64,000 nucleotides of DNA, taken from the NCBI GenBank assembly GCA_000620205.1, contig JHVP01000003.1, positions 124,001 through 188,000 of the forward strand, written 5' to 3'. The number at the start of each line of letters is the position of its first letter. The first letter of the stretch is position 1. A program made the translations under genes and the position numbers. This document shows positions 1-9,515 of this stretch, piece after piece. The notes beneath the pieces are model-generated. The model was not told the origin of the DNA and searched no databases. It saw nothing but the letters and a program-made list of their open reading frames with translations. The DNA comes from Geodermatophilaceae bacterium URHA0031. Its GTDB lineage: Bacteria > Actinomycetota > Actinomycetes > Mycobacteriales > Geodermatophilaceae.

Positions 1-474
<474 letters not shown>

Positions 475-475
<1 letters not shown>

Positions 476-900
476 CAGTCGGCCCGCCGGGAGGCGCGGC
501 GGGCGCGCCGCTCGTCCTTGGCCGACCGCTGCGCGTCGGCGAGGAGCTGACCCTCGCGCTTCTTGCGCGCCGCGCTGCGCACCCCGTAGCTGAACGCCGC
601 CACCTTGATCAGCGGGCTGCCGAGCGTGGCGGCGAAGACGCTGGTCAGCGCGGCGACGTTGCTGGACACGTTGGCCGCGTTGCCGGTGATGTCGTCGACG
701 CGCTCCAGGTTGGCGTTGACGTGGGTGACCGTCGTCGACGCCTGGCTGAGGATCGGCTGGCTCTGCTCCCGGACCTGGCGGATGGTCAGCGTGGTCTCGT
801 CGAGGGTGCGCCCGAGCTTCAGCAACGGCACCGCCAACAGGAGGACCAGCACCACCACGGCAAGGGCTGCGATCAACCCCGCCCACTCTCCTGCGGACAC
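475..900 (-). CDS. DUF948 domain membrane protein
   Basis: The 141-residue protein has one N-terminal membrane segment (about residues 8-28, rich in V, L and A) followed by the DUF948 helical region (LDETTLTIRQVREQSQPILS, then VNANLERVDDITGNAANVSS) and a basic tail. I start it at the GTG at 898-900 because GGGAG lies 8 bases upstream; an upstream extension to 984 adds only low-complexity residues and has no ribosome site. A TAGTGT -10 candidate lies near 980. It is coupled to the DUF6167 gene. Family members are of unknown function; some resemble methyl-accepting coiled coils. Confidence 0.75.
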
Positions 901-1031
901 GCGTGCACTCCCTCGGGTCTCGACTCTCGTCGACGTCTCGGATGGTCCAGTTGCCGGCGGTCGTGCCTGCCGGTGGGGCAACACTAGCCGCGGGGGCCGA
1001 CGGTCGTCGTCGCCTTCACCGACGACCGGCC

Positions 1032-2384
1032 TCAGCCGCGGCGGCGGACGATCGCCCGGAGCTTCGCCAGCCGGGTCGAGATCGCGGCCTCCACGCCGCG
1101 GTTGGTCGGCCGGTAGTAGTCGCGGCCGACCAGGGCGTCGGGCGGGTACTGCTGCGGGACGACGCCGTCGGGGTGGCCGTGCGGGTAGACGTAGGTCTTC
1201 CCGTGCCCCAGCGCCTTGGCCCCGGCGTAGTGCGCGTCGCGCAGCCCCGGCGGCACCGGGCCGGCCAGGCCGGCCCGCACGTCGGCGACGGACTCCCCCA
1301 TCGCCGTGGTGACGGCGTTCGACTTCGGCGCCGTGGCGAGGTGGACGACGGCGTGGGCCAGCGGGAAGTGGCCCTCGGGCATCCCGATGAAGGCGACCGC
1401 GTCGGCGGCGGCCACCGCGGTGAGCAGCGCGGTCGGGTCGGCCATGCCGATGTCCTCGCTGGCGGAGATGACCAGCCGCCGGGCGATGAACCGCGGGTCC
1501 TCCCCCGCCTCGACCATCCGGGCCAGGTAGTGCAGCGCCGCGTCGACGTCACTGCCGCGGATGCTCTTGATCAGCGCACTGGCGATGTCGTAGTGCTGGT
1601 CGCCGGACCGGTCGTAGCGCACCGCCGCCTGCGCCACCGCCGTCTCCAGCGTGTGCAGGTCGATCTCCGTCGCGCCCACCGCCAGCGCGGCACCGGCGCC
1701 GGACTCCAGTGCGGTGAGGGCCTTGCGCCCGTCGCCACCGGCCACCCGGACCAGGTGCTCCTCGGCCTCCGCGCTGAGGGTCACCGCGCCGTCCAGCCCG
1801 CGGTCGCTGGTGAGCGCCCGGCGCAGCAGCGTGCGGACGTCGTCGTCGCTGAGCGGCTGCAGCGCCAGCACCAGGCTGCGGGACAGCAGCGGGCTCACCA
1901 CGGAGAAGAACGGGTTCTCGGTGGTCGCGGCGATCAGGCTGACGATCCGGTCCTCGACCGCGGACAGCAGCGAGTCCTGCTGGGTCTTGGAGAACCGGTG
2001 CACCTCGTCGATGAAGAGCACCGTGCGGCGACCGGCGTGGGTGAGCTCCCGCTTGGCGCTGGCGATGACCGCGCGGACCTCCTTGACCCCGGCGTCGAGG
2101 GCGGAGAGCTGCACGAAGGAGCGCTTGGTGGCCAGCGAGATGACGTGGGCCAGCGTGGTCTTCCCGGTGCCCGGCGGGCCGTACAGGACCAGTGACATCG
2201 GCTCGTCGGCCTCCACCAACCGGCGCAGCGGCGCCCGGGGGCCGAGCAGGTGCTGCTGCCCGACGACCTCGTCCAGCGACCGCGGCCGCATCCGGACGGC
2301 GAGCGGGGCACCCGGGTCGACCGCGGGGCGCGCCGCCTCGTCGTCGGCGAAGAGCCCCTCGCCGAACAGCCCGGTGTCGCTCAT
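1032..2384 (-). CDS. rarA: Replication-associated recombination protein A (MgsA/RarA AAA+ ATPase)
   Basis: RarA is a clamp-loader-like AAA+ ATPase that acts at stalled replication forks. The 450-residue protein shows Walker [10 protein letters not shown] at about residues 69-77, Walker [10 protein letters not shown] at about 122-131, a sensor 1 stretch ([13 protein letters not shown]), and the family's C-terminal tetramerization part with [19 protein letters not shown] and SEDIGMADP. Length and motif order are normal for the family. The ATG at 2382-2384 is preferred because GGAGG lies 10 bases upstream; a GTG two codons earlier sits too close to it. It stands alone between the divergent aldo/keto reductase gene and the DUF948 gene. 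Confidence 0.93.
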   Translation of the reverse strand: MSDTGLFGEGLFADDEAARPAVDPGAPLAVRMRPRSLDEVVGQQHLLGPRAPLRRLVEADEPMSLVLYGPPGTGKTTLAHVISLATKRSFVQLSALDAGVKEVRAVIASAKRELTHAGRRTVLFIDEVHRFSKTQQDSLLSAVEDRIVSLIAATTENPFFSVVSPLLSRSLVLALQPLSDDDVRTLLRRALTSDRGLDGAVTLSAEAEEHLVRVAGGDGRKALTALESGAGAALAVGATEIDLHTLETAVAQAAVRYDRSGDQHYDIASALIKSIRGSDVDAALHYLARMVEAGEDPRFIARRLVISASEDIGMADPTALLTAVAAADAVAFIGMPEGHFPLAHAVVHLATAPKSNAVTTAMGESVADVRAGLAGPVPPGLRDAHYAGAKALGHGKTYVYPHGHPDGVVPQQYPPDALVGRDYYRPTNRGVEAAISTRLAKLRAIVRRRG

Positions 2385-2419
2385 GCCCACGGCGCCTCCG
2401 GTTCGCTCCCGCGGGGCGC

Positions 2420-2453
2420 TCCGCTCCTCGGTCGCCGGCGCTCCCTGCGATGC
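2420..2453. repeat. Dispersed 34-bp intergenic repeat, copy A
   Basis: The core begins TCCGCTCCTCGG and ends CCCTGCGATGC. It is identical over all 34 bases to 11097-11130 and differs at three positions from 8634-8667. It lies in the divergent gap between rarA and the aldo/keto reductase gene. The flanks also carry related TTCGCTCC words, so the full element may be about 60 bp. Function is unknown. Confidence 0.8.
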
Positions 2454-2507
2454 GCACGCCCCTGTCCGCTCACGGTTGCGACGCTACCCGCGGGGCACGA
2501 CAGTCCC

Positions 2508-3368
2508 ATGCAGCAGCGGACCATCGGGTCGACCACCGTCAGCGCGATCGGCCTCGGGGCGATGCCCCTGTCGACCAAGGAGGACCGGCCCTCGCCGGAG
2601 GACGCGGTGGCGGTGGTGCACGCGGCCCTGGACGCCGGGGTCACCCTGATCGACACCGCCGACGCCTACGCGGCCGACGAGGCCGAGTTCGGGCACAACG
2701 AGGAGCTGGTGGCCCGCGCGCTGGCCACCTACGGCAGCGACACGTCGTCGGTGCTGGTCGCGACCAAGGGCGGGCACACCCGCGAGGGCCGGGACTGGGG
2801 GCTGGACGGGACGTTGTCCTACCTCCGCCGCGCCTGCGAGGGGTCGCTGCGCCGGCTGGGCGTCGAGGCGATCGGGCTCTACCAGTTGCACCGGCCCGAC
2901 CCGGCGACGCCGTGGGAGGAGTCGATGGGCGCGCTGCGGTCGCTGCACGAGGACGGGCTGATCCGGATGGCCGGGATCTCCAACGCCGACGTCGACCAGA
3001 TCGACGCCGCTCGGGCGATCGTCGGTGACGCCCTGGTCAGCGTGCAGAACCAGTTCTCGCCGGGCTACCGGTCCTCCGCGGGCGAGCTCGCGCACTGCGC
3101 CGCCCACGGGCTGGCCTTCCTGCCGTGGAGCCCGTTCGGCGGGGTCTCGGCGGCCAAGTCGCTGGGCTCGACGGCCGACGAGTTCGCCGCCGTCGCCGGT
3201 GAGCTCGGGGTGTCGGTGTACCAGGTGACGCTGGCCTGGCACCTCGCCCAGGCCGACGTCGTCCTGCCGATCCCGGGGGCCTCGCGGCCGGCCTCGATCC
3301 TCGACTCGGCGGCCGCCGCGGACCTCGCCCTGACCCCCGACCAGCTCGCCCGCCTGAACGCCGCCTGA
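2508..3368 (+). CDS. Aldo/keto reductase
   Basis: A 286-residue NADPH-dependent oxidoreductase of the AKR superfamily with a TIM barrel fold. The catalytic tetrad is visible: Asp and Tyr in DTADAYA (about residues 47-53), Lys in VATKGGH and His in LYQLHRPDP. The C-terminal cofactor region reads LPIPGASRPASILDSAAAAD. The start is the ATG at 2508 (MQQRTIGSTTVSAIGLG); the open frame continues upstream through the repeat but without family residues. It is divergent from rarA, and the physiological substrate cannot be read from the sequence. It is not closely similar to the second reductase at 6335-7339. Confidence 0.88.
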   Translation: MQQRTIGSTTVSAIGLGAMPLSTKEDRPSPEDAVAVVHAALDAGVTLIDTADAYAADEAEFGHNEELVARALATYGSDTSSVLVATKGGHTREGRDWGLDGTLSYLRRACEGSLRRLGVEAIGLYQLHRPDPATPWEESMGALRSLHEDGLIRMAGISNADVDQIDAARAIVGDALVSVQNQFSPGYRSSAGELAHCAAHGLAFLPWSPFGGVSAAKSLGSTADEFAAVAGELGVSVYQVTLAWHLAQADVVLPIPGASRPASILDSAAAADLALTPDQLARLNAA

Positions 3369-3386
3369 CCCGGCGACCCTCCCCAC

Positions 3387-3460
3387 GGTTGATCATGGGC
3401 GTCGTGCCGCGGGACGCGCCACGGCCGGGTGTGTCGCCAGCCAGACGCCCATGATCAACC
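3387..3460. repeat. Palindromic repeat, left copy (17-bp perfect arms)
   Basis: The arms GGTTGATCATGGGCGTC (3387-3403) and GACGCCCATGATCAACC (3444-3460) are perfect inverted repeats around a 40-base spacer. The reverse complement of the spacer shares GCGACACACC and GTGGCGC with the right copy, so the two copies point in opposite directions. It may also act as a transcription terminator for the reductase gene. Confidence 0.9.
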
Positions 3461-3565
3461 GGGCGGCCTCCTGGTTGCCGCGACGCGGTCCACAGCGGCC
3501 CGCACGATCCACAGTTCGCGGTCGGCCCTGGCCGGAGTGCTGCCGGCCGACCGACCGTCGATCCC

Positions 3566-4441
3566 GTGGACGGCACCCGACTCGGCAGCAGCTACACCTG
3601 GTCCAGCGCGCGTGCCGCAGGCATGACGCGACGGCAGGTCGAGGACGACGGCGTCCGGCTGGGCCACGGGCTCTACCTGTCGCGGGCCGCGTTCACGTTC
3701 ACCGAGCGCTGTGAGGCCTGGACGCGTGTCCTGCCGCCGCTGGCTGCGTTCGGCGGGACGACGGCAGCAGTCCTCCTCGGCGCCCAGGTCCCCGTTCCTT
3801 CGCGCCTGACCATCGTGCTGCCACCGGACGTCGTGGTCCCGGCCCGCCGGCAGCTCGTCCGGCACGTCCGCACCCTGGCCGACCCTGACGTCGTCGAACA
3901 CGGCGGTCTGCGGGTGACCTCGGGTGCTCAGACGTTCCTCGATCTCGCCGCCACGTCGCCCCCGGCGGATCTCGTCGCCGTCGGCGATGCCCTGTGTCGC
4001 CGCCGTCATCTGGACGCCGCCCGGCTCGACGAACGGCTGGCCCGGGCCGACCGGACGCGCGGTGTCGTACGCGCCCGGAGGTGTGCGCCGTTGCTCAGCC
4101 CGCTCGCCGCGTCCCGTCCGGAGAGCCTGATGCGGTACTGGCTGGTCGACAGCGACCTGCCCGACCCCGAGCCGCAGGTCGCACTCTTCGCCCGTGCAGG
4201 CCGGGACGGCGCCCACGGCGACCTCGGTTACAGCCGCTGGAAGGTGTTGCTGGAGTACGAGGGCCGGCAGCACGCAGAGCGGGACCAGTTCCGCCGGGAC
4301 GTCGACCGCTACTCGCTCAGCGCCTTGGACGGGTGGCTGGTGCTCCGCTTTGCCGACCACCACCTCGGCGGACCACACGTCGTGGTGGACCGCACCCGCC
4401 GCGCTCTGCTGCGCCGGGGATGGCGACCGGCCCGAGGTTGA
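3566..4441 (+). CDS. AbiEi-like N-terminus plus VSR/DUF559-type endonuclease fold protein
   Basis: This 291-residue protein starts at GTG 3566. Residues 8-75 resemble the winged-helix region of AbiEi-type antitoxins (TWSSARAAGMTRRQVE, then LGHGLYLSR). Residues 183-288 resemble the DUF559/VSR branch of the PD-(D/E)XK nuclease fold: RPES at 184-187, Asp219, then LLEYEGRQH with Glu230, Glu232 and His236, RRDVDRY with Asp245, and GWLVLRF. The stop codon TGA at 4439-4441 lies inside the left arm of the downstream palindrome. No toxin gene is adjacent. I infer a DNA-binding nuclease or nicking role; activity is unproven. Genes of this type are common as singletons in actinobacteria. Confidence 0.7.
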   Translation: MDGTRLGSSYTWSSARAAGMTRRQVEDDGVRLGHGLYLSRAAFTFTERCEAWTRVLPPLAAFGGTTAAVLLGAQVPVPSRLTIVLPPDVVVPARRQLVRHVRTLADPDVVEHGGLRVTSGAQTFLDLAATSPPADLVAVGDALCRRRHLDAARLDERLARADRTRGVVRARRCAPLLSPLAASRPESLMRYWLVDSDLPDPEPQVALFARAGRDGAHGDLGYSRWKVLLEYEGRQHAERDQFRRDVDRYSLSALDGWLVLRFADHHLGGPHVVVDRTRRALLRRGWRPARG

Positions 4442-4509
4442 TCATGGGCGTCTTGTCAGCGACACACCGACGGGCGGCGTGGCGCACGTCAAGACGCCCA
4501 TGATCAACC
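4436..4509. repeat. Palindromic repeat, right copy (20-bp perfect arms)
   Basis: The arms GGTTGATCATGGGCGTCTTG (4436-4455) and its exact complement at 4490-4509 enclose a 34-base spacer. The left arm supplies the stop codon of the nuclease-like gene. The 17-bp core of each arm is identical to the left copy. It also lies 20 bases past the end of aspS and could terminate both converging transcripts. Confidence 0.9.
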
Positions 4510-4528
4510 GCAGCAGCGGCAGGAGGGG

Positions 4529-6307
4529 TCAGGCCTTCGTCGGGTCCGTCGGGCCGGGGGCGCCGGGCTCGCCGGGCAGCGGGTCCTCCTCCGGCACGAA
4601 GTCGATCCCGGCCTCGACCCGCTGGGCCTCGGAGATCGGCGTCGGTGCGCCGGTCAGCGGGTCGTAGCCGGCCCCGGTCTTGGGGAAGGCGATGACCTCG
4701 CGGATGGAGTCGACGCCGGCGAGCAGCGCGGTGAGCCGGTCCCAGCCGATCGCGGCACCGGCGTGCGGCGGCGGACCGTAGGCGAAGGCCTCCAGGAAGA
4801 ACCCGAACCGCTCCCGGGCCTCCTCCTGCGACATCCCGATGACCTCGAACACCCGCTCCTGCAGCGCGGCGTCGGCGATGCGGACCGAGCCGCTCATCAG
4901 CTCGTTGCCGTTGCACACCAGGTCGTAGGCGTCCGACAGCGCCGCGCCCTTGTCCTCGGCGAACCGCTCCCGCCACTCAGGGGTGGGCGAGGTGAAGGGG
5001 TGGTGCATGAAGGTCCAGTCGCCGTCCTCGGTCTCCTCGAACATCGGGAAGTCGACGACGAACAGGAACGACCACGAGCCGGGCTCGATGAGCTCCAGCC
5101 GCTTGGCCACCTCGTTGCGCGCGGCGCCGAGCAGCTCCTGCGACGACCTCCGGGGCCCGGCGGCGAAGAACACGCAGTCACCGGGGGCCGCGCCGACGGC
5201 CTCGACCAGCCCGGCCCGCTCGGACTCGGAGATGTTCTTGGCCACCGGGCCGCCGAGGGTGCCGTCCTCCCCCACGGTCACGTAGGCCAGGCCCTTGGCG
5301 CCGCGCGAGCGGGCCCAGTCCTGCCACGCGTCGAACGCGCGCCGCGGCTGCGAGCCGCCACCGGGCATCACGATCGCCCCGACGTAGGGCGACTGGAACA
5401 CCCGGAACGGCGTCTCGGCGAAGTAGGAGGTCAGCTCGGTCAGCTCGATGCCGAACCGCAGGTCGGGCTTGTCGGAGCCGAACCGGTCCATCGCCTCGCG
5501 GTAGGTCATCCGCGGGATCTCCGGGACGGCGTAGGAGGCCAGCTCCTGCCACAGCGAGCGGATGACGTCCTCGGCCACGGCCAGCACGTCGTCCCGGTCG
5601 ACGAAGCTCATCTCGAAGTCGAGCTGGGTGAACTCCGGCTGCCGGTCGGCCCGGAAGTCCTCGTCCCGGAAGCAGCGGGCGATCTGGTAGTACCGCTCCA
5701 GCCCGCCGATCATCAGCAGCTGCTTGAACAGCTGCGGCGACTGGGGCAGCGCGTACCAGGAGCCCGGCTGCAGCCGGACCGGGACGACGAAGTCCCGCGC
5801 CCCCTCGGGCGTGGACCGGGTCAGGTTCGGCGTCTCGACCTCGGTGAACCCGTGGCCGGCCATCACCCCGCGGGCGATCCGGTTGATCTCCGAGCGCAGC
5901 CGGAGCGCCGCCGCCGGGCCCTGCCGGCGCAGGTCGAGGTAGCGGTACTTGTAGCGGACGTCGTCGCCGGCGGCCTGCGCGGTCTCGATGGGGAACGGCA
6001 GCGGCGCGGACGCCGAGAGGACCTGCAGGGTCGAGGCGACGACCTCGACGTCCCCGGTCGGCAGCTCCGGGTTCTCGTTGCCGGCCGGGCGCTGCTGCAC
6101 CTGCCCGGTCACCAGCACGCAGTACTCGTTGCGCAGCGCGTGCGCCTCCTCCTCGCGGACGACGACCTGGGCGTAGCCCGAGGAGTCGCGCAGGTCGAGG
6201 AAGACGACCCCGCCGTGGTCACGCCGGCGGGCGATCCAGCCGGCGAGGGTGACCGTGGATCCGGCGTCGGTCGCGCGGAGCGCGCCGGCGTCGTGGGTGC
6301 GGAGCAA
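4529..6307 (-). CDS. aspS: Aspartyl-tRNA synthetase
   Basis: AspRS (or AspRS/AsnRS of non-discriminating type) attaches aspartate to its tRNA in the cytoplasm. The 592-residue protein has the N-terminal OB anticodon-binding domain ([19 protein letters not shown]), class II motif 2 ([20 protein letters not shown]), a bacterial GAD insertion in the middle, and motif 3 ([13 protein letters not shown]). The start is an unusual TTG at 6305-6307, with AAAGG 7 bases upstream; no better ATG or GTG fits the conserved LRTHDAG opening. It follows the aldo/keto reductase gene by 27 bases and probably shares its transcript. Confidence 0.96.
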   Translation of the reverse strand: MLRTHDAGALRATDAGSTVTLAGWIARRRDHGGVVFLDLRDSSGYAQVVVREEEAHALRNEYCVLVTGQVQQRPAGNENPELPTGDVEVVASTLQVLSASAPLPFPIETAQAAGDDVRYKYRYLDLRRQGPAAALRLRSEINRIARGVMAGHGFTEVETPNLTRSTPEGARDFVVPVRLQPGSWYALPQSPQLFKQLLMIGGLERYYQIARCFRDEDFRADRQPEFTQLDFEMSFVDRDDVLAVAEDVIRSLWQELASYAVPEIPRMTYREAMDRFGSDKPDLRFGIELTELTSYFAETPFRVFQSPYVGAIVMPGGGSQPRRAFDAWQDWARSRGAKGLAYVTVGEDGTLGGPVAKNISESERAGLVEAVGAAPGDCVFFAAGPRRSSQELLGAARNEVAKRLELIEPGSWSFLFVVDFPMFEETEDGDWTFMHHPFTSPTPEWRERFAEDKGAALSDAYDLVCNGNELMSGSVRIADAALQERVFEVIGMSQEEARERFGFFLEAFAYGPPPHAGAAIGWDRLTALLAGVDSIREVIAFPKTGAGYDPLTGAPTPISEAQRVEAGIDFVPEEDPLPGEPGAPGPTDPTKA

Positions 6308-6334
6308 GGGAGAGCCTTTCTCAGAGGGAGTGCG

Positions 6335-7339
6335 TCACCAGCGGTCGTGCACGGCGGCGCGGATGCGCTCGTCGTACACGCGCTCGAGGTCGGCGAGCTG
6401 GCTGTCGGTCAGCGAGGGGAGGTTGGCGGCGGCGACGTTGCCAAGCGCCTGCTGGACGTTGCGAGCCCCCGGGATCACGGTCGTGACGCCGGGCTGGTCG
6501 ATCACCCAGCGCAGCGCGAAGGCCGCGGTCGAGACGTCCGGGCCGGCGATCTCGGCGACCTCGCGCGCGGCGGCGACACCGACCTCGAACGGCACGCCGG
6601 AGAAGGTCTCACCGACGTCGAAGGCCTCGCCGTTGCGGTTGAAGTTCCGGTGGTCGTCGGCGGCGAAGGTGGTGTCGGTGGAGTACTTGCCCGACAGCAG
6701 CCCGCTGGCCAGCGGCACCCGCGCCAGGATGCCGACCTCGGCCCGCTGGGCGGCCGGGAGCAGCTGCTCCAGCGGCTTGCGCCGGAAGATGTTGAGGATC
6801 ACCTGGATCGACTGGACGCCGGGGTGCTGCAGCGCGGTCAGGCCCTCGGCGACGGTCTCCACCGAGACGCCGTAGGCGGCGATCGCCTGCTCCTCGACCA
6901 GCGCGTCGAGGGTCTCGTAGACGCGCTCGTCGGAGTAGACGGCCGGCGGCGGGCAGTGCAGCTGCACGAGGTCGAGGGTCTCGACGCCGAGGTTGCGGCG
7001 GGACCGGTCGATCCAGGCGCGCAGGTTCTCCGGCGTGTAGGTCTCGGCGGCGAACGGGTCGGCGCGCCGGCCGGCCTTGGTCGCCACGAACGGGCGCTCG
7101 CCGCGGGCGGCCAGCGCCTTGCGGATGCGCTCCTCGGAGCGGCCGTCGCCGTAGACGTCAGCGGTGTCGAGCAGGGTGACGCCGGCGTCCAGCGCCGCGT
7201 CGAGGACGGCGGCCGCGTCGTCCTCGGTCACGTCACCCCAGTCACCGCCCAGCTGCCAGGTGCCCAGGCCGACGACGGAGACGTCGGCGCCGGTGCGGCC
7301 CAGGGGCCGGGTCTCGAGGGGGGTGCTGGAGGTGTTCAC
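6335..7339 (-). CDS. Aldo/keto reductase
   Basis: A 334-residue AKR-family oxidoreductase. Catalytic Asp and Tyr are in DTADVYG, Lys in VATKAGR and His in LVQLHCPPP. The NADPH-binding end reads [20 protein letters not shown], typical of the YajO/Tas-like branch. The GTG start at 7337-7339 overlaps the hisS stop codon by four bases (GTGA), so it is coupled to hisS and is probably followed by aspS in one transcript. Its natural substrate is not evident. A metabolic reductase wedged between two tRNA-synthetase genes may simply ride on their promoter. Confidence 0.88.
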   Translation of the reverse strand: MNTSSTPLETRPLGRTGADVSVVGLGTWQLGGDWGDVTEDDAAAVLDAALDAGVTLLDTADVYGDGRSEERIRKALAARGERPFVATKAGRRADPFAAETYTPENLRAWIDRSRRNLGVETLDLVQLHCPPPAVYSDERVYETLDALVEEQAIAAYGVSVETVAEGLTALQHPGVQSIQVILNIFRRKPLEQLLPAAQRAEVGILARVPLASGLLSGKYSTDTTFAADDHRNFNRNGEAFDVGETFSGVPFEVGVAAAREVAEIAGPDVSTAAFALRWVIDQPGVTTVIPGARNVQQALGNVAAANLPSLTDSQLADLERVYDERIRAAVHDRW

Positions 7340-8601
7340 CGGCCCACCGTCGCACGCACCCGGTCGAAGAGCTCACCCAGGGGGACGGCGACCTGCTCGT
7401 GCGTCTGCAGGTCCCGCAGCTGCGCCACGCCCTCGGCCAGGTCCCGGTCGCCGACGACCACCGCGTGCGAGGCACCCGAGCGGTCGGCGGCCTTCATCGC
7501 GCCCTTGAGCCCCCGGTCGCCGTAGACGGTGTCAGCGGAGATCCCCGCCTCGCGCAGCTGGCCGACGAGCCGCACCGCGAACCGCTTGGCCTCGGCGCCC
7601 AGCGGGACGACGAACGCCTGCACCCCGGCCGTGGCCGCGATGTCCAGCCCCTCGGCCTGCACCGCGAGCAGCGTCCGGTCGACCCCGACGGCGTACCCGA
7701 TGCCCGACAGGTCCGGGCCGCCCAGCGCTGCGGACAGCCCGTCGTAGCGGCCGCCGCCACCGATCGCGGACTGCGCGCCCAGCCCGGAGTGCACGAACTC
7801 GAACGTCGTCTTCGTGTAGTAGTCCAGGCCGCGGACCAGCCGGGGCGCCTCGGTCCAGGTCACGCCGAGGTCGGTGAGGTACTGGCGGACGGCGTCGTAG
7901 TGGGCCCGGGTCGAGTCCGACAGGTGGTCGACCATCAGCGGGGCGTCGTCCAGCTGGGCCTGCACCTCGGGGCGCTTGTCGTCCAGCACCCGCAGCGGGT
8001 TGATCTCCGCGCGGCGGCGGGTGTCCTCGTCCAGGTCCAGCTTGGCGAGGAACTCCACCAGCAGCTCCCGGTACTGCGGCCGGCAGGTGGCGTCGCCCAG
8101 CGAGGTGAGCAGCAGCTCGAAGCCGGTCAGCCCCAGGTCGCGGAACCCCTGCACGGCCAGCGCCACGACCTCGGCGTCCAGCGCCGGGTCGTCGACGCCG
8201 AGGGCCTCGCAGTCGACCTGGGTGAAGTGCCGGTACCGGCCGGCCTGCGGGCGCTCGTACCGGAACGCCGACCCGACGGCCCACAGCTTCACCGGCAGCG
8301 CGCCGGAGTACAGCCGGTGCTCGATGAAGGAGCGCATCAGCCCGGCGGTGAGCTCCGGGCGCAGCGTCAGCGACCGGCCGCCGCGGTCGGTGAAGGTGTA
8401 CATCTCCTTGGAGACGACGTCGGTGGACTCCCCCACCCCGCGGGCGAACACCGCGGTGTCCTCGAACGTGGGCGTCTCGATGTAGCCGTAGCCGGCCCGC
8501 CGCAGCGGCGCGGTGAGGGTGTCCCGGACGGCGAGGAACTCCGCCGACGCCGGGGGCAGCGTGTCGAACGTCCCCTTGGGAGCCCGCATCGGCTCACTCA
8601 C
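7336..8601 (-). CDS. hisS: Histidyl-tRNA synthetase
   Basis: HisRS charges tRNA-His. The 421-residue protein has the opening [12 protein letters not shown], motif 2 ([20 protein letters not shown]), the two histidine-specific motifs ([15 protein letters not shown] and [10 protein letters not shown]), and the C-terminal anticodon-binding domain. The annotated start is GTG 8601; an ATG four codons later is possible and neither has a strong ribosome site. The dispersed repeat copy B lies just upstream, between hisS and the metallo-hydrolase gene. The aspS-hisS neighbourhood is conserved in actinobacteria. Confidence 0.96.
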   Translation of the reverse strand: MSEPMRAPKGTFDTLPPASAEFLAVRDTLTAPLRRAGYGYIETPTFEDTAVFARGVGESTDVVSKEMYTFTDRGGRSLTLRPELTAGLMRSFIEHRLYSGALPVKLWAVGSAFRYERPQAGRYRHFTQVDCEALGVDDPALDAEVVALAVQGFRDLGLTGFELLLTSLGDATCRPQYRELLVEFLAKLDLDEDTRRRAEINPLRVLDDKRPEVQAQLDDAPLMVDHLSDSTRAHYDAVRQYLTDLGVTWTEAPRLVRGLDYYTKTTFEFVHSGLGAQSAIGGGGRYDGLSAALGGPDLSGIGYAVGVDRTLLAVQAEGLDIAATAGVQAFVVPLGAEAKRFAVRLVGQLREAGISADTVYGDRGLKGAMKAADRSGASHAVVVGDRDLAEGVAQLRDLQTHEQVAVPLGELFDRVRATVGR

Positions 8602-8633
8602 GACGACATCACTCGCTTCGCTCCTGGGTTCGC

Positions 8634-8667
8634 TCCGCTCCTCGCTCGCTGGCGCTCGCTGCGATGC
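8634..8667. repeat. Dispersed 34-bp intergenic repeat, copy B
   Basis: It has the same core as copies A and C with three substitutions (TCCGCTCCTCGCTCGC at its start, ending GCTGCGATGC). It fills most of the 70-base gap between the metallo-hydrolase gene and hisS, so it would be transcribed in the mRNA if the two genes are cotranscribed. Confidence 0.8.
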
Positions 8668-8671
8668 TCAC

Positions 8672-9355
8672 TCACAGGGAACGTCCCTTCGGTGCTGAGG
8701 CGGCCTCGGCGAGGTAGGGGTTGGTGGCGCGCTCCCGCCCGATCGTCGTCGCCGGACCGTGCCCGGGGAGGACGACGGTCGCGTCGTCCAGCGGCAGGAC
8801 GACGTCCCGCAGCGAGCCGAGCATCGCGTCCCACGACCCGCCGGGCAGGTCCACCCGGCCCACGGAGCCGGCGAACAGGACGTCGCCGGCGAGCAGCCCC
8901 GGCGCGTCGTCGAGGTCGAGGGAGAACACCACCGAGCCCTCGGTGTGCCCGGGCGCGTGCCGCACGGTCAGCTGGACCCCCGCCAGCGAGAGGGTGGCGC
9001 CGTCGTCCAGCGGGAGGACGTCGGCCGGGTCCGGCAACCGGACCCCGGTGATCAACGGTGCGAGCTGCGGCCCGTGCCAGCGGGCCGGGTCCGACAGCAT
9101 CCCGCTGTCGGCGGGGTGCAGGTAGGCCGGGATGCCGTACCCGTCGCACACCGGCAGGACCGAGAAGGTGTGGTCCAGGTGCCCGTGGGTGAGGACGACC
9201 GCGACCGGCTTGAGACCGTCGGCGGCGAGCATCTCCGCCAGGGGCTGGACGGCGTCCATGCCGGGGTCCACGACCACGCACTCGGCGCCGGGTCCGCTGG
9301 CGACCGCGTAGCAGTTGGTGCCGAACGCGCCGGCGGGGAAGGAGCGGATGAGCAC
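8672..9355 (-). CDS. Metallo-beta-lactamase fold hydrolase (glyoxalase II-like)
   Basis: A 227-residue MBL-fold protein. The metal-binding motif THGHLDH is at about residues 56-62, the third histidine is in HAPGHTEGS, the bridging Asp is in LLAGDVLF, and the last histidine is in VLPGHGPATT. This is the hydroxyacylglutathione-hydrolase-like branch, but mycothiol-using actinobacteria lack glutathione, so the substrate is probably a mycothiol or other thioester (inference). The GTG start at 9355 is preceded by TAACCT six bases upstream, which suggests a leaderless mRNA. It is divergent from the cyclophilin gene and upstream of hisS, as in mycobacteria. Confidence 0.87.
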   Translation of the reverse strand: MLIRSFPAGAFGTNCYAVASGPGAECVVVDPGMDAVQPLAEMLAADGLKPVAVVLTHGHLDHTFSVLPVCDGYGIPAYLHPADSGMLSDPARWHGPQLAPLITGVRLPDPADVLPLDDGATLSLAGVQLTVRHAPGHTEGSVVFSLDLDDAPGLLAGDVLFAGSVGRVDLPGGSWDAMLGSLRDVVLPLDDATVVLPGHGPATTIGRERATNPYLAEAASAPKGRSL

Positions 9356-9361
9356 CCGTGC

Positions 9362-9427
9362 AGGTTACGCGGGGAGATCACCGGCCAGCCGTGCTGCCAG
9401 GGAGCGGACAGGTGGCCGCCCTACACT
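9362..9427. promoter_or_regulatory. Divergent promoters for the MBL hydrolase and the cyclophilin
   Basis: On the minus strand, TAACCT (9362-9367) lies six bases before the GTG of the hydrolase gene and fits a leaderless promoter. On the plus strand, TACACT (9422-9427) is the best -10 candidate for the cyclophilin gene, giving a leader of about 80 bases. The assignment rests on the actinobacterial TAnnnT consensus only. Confidence 0.5.
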
Positions 9428-9515
9428 GCGCACTCGACACCGCGGGGTGGACGGCGTCAGCTCGAGGAGCGGGCCGCCCCCGCGCCCGAGCACACGCGCG
9501 AGGAGCCCGAGAAGA

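Larger units (their letters stand above)
3387..4509. mobile_element. Putative palindrome-bounded element carrying a nuclease-like gene
   Basis: Two related long palindromes (3387-3460 and 4436-4509) lie in opposite orientations on either side of one gene. They share the arm GGTTGATCATGGGCGTC. The element sits between a reductase gene and aspS. No transposase, target-site duplication or attachment site is visible, so mobility is inferred from architecture only. Confidence 0.4.

Noticed and set aside
3566-4441. Complete type IV toxin-antitoxin (AbiE) pair
   Set aside because: There is no AbiEii nucleotidyltransferase gene on either side; only the AbiEi-like N-terminus is present, fused to a nuclease-like domain.
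4763-7525. Open reading frame of 920 codons opposite aspS and the reductase
   Set aside because: The antisense of aspS, with no recognisable domains; aspS and the reductase have complete motif sets.
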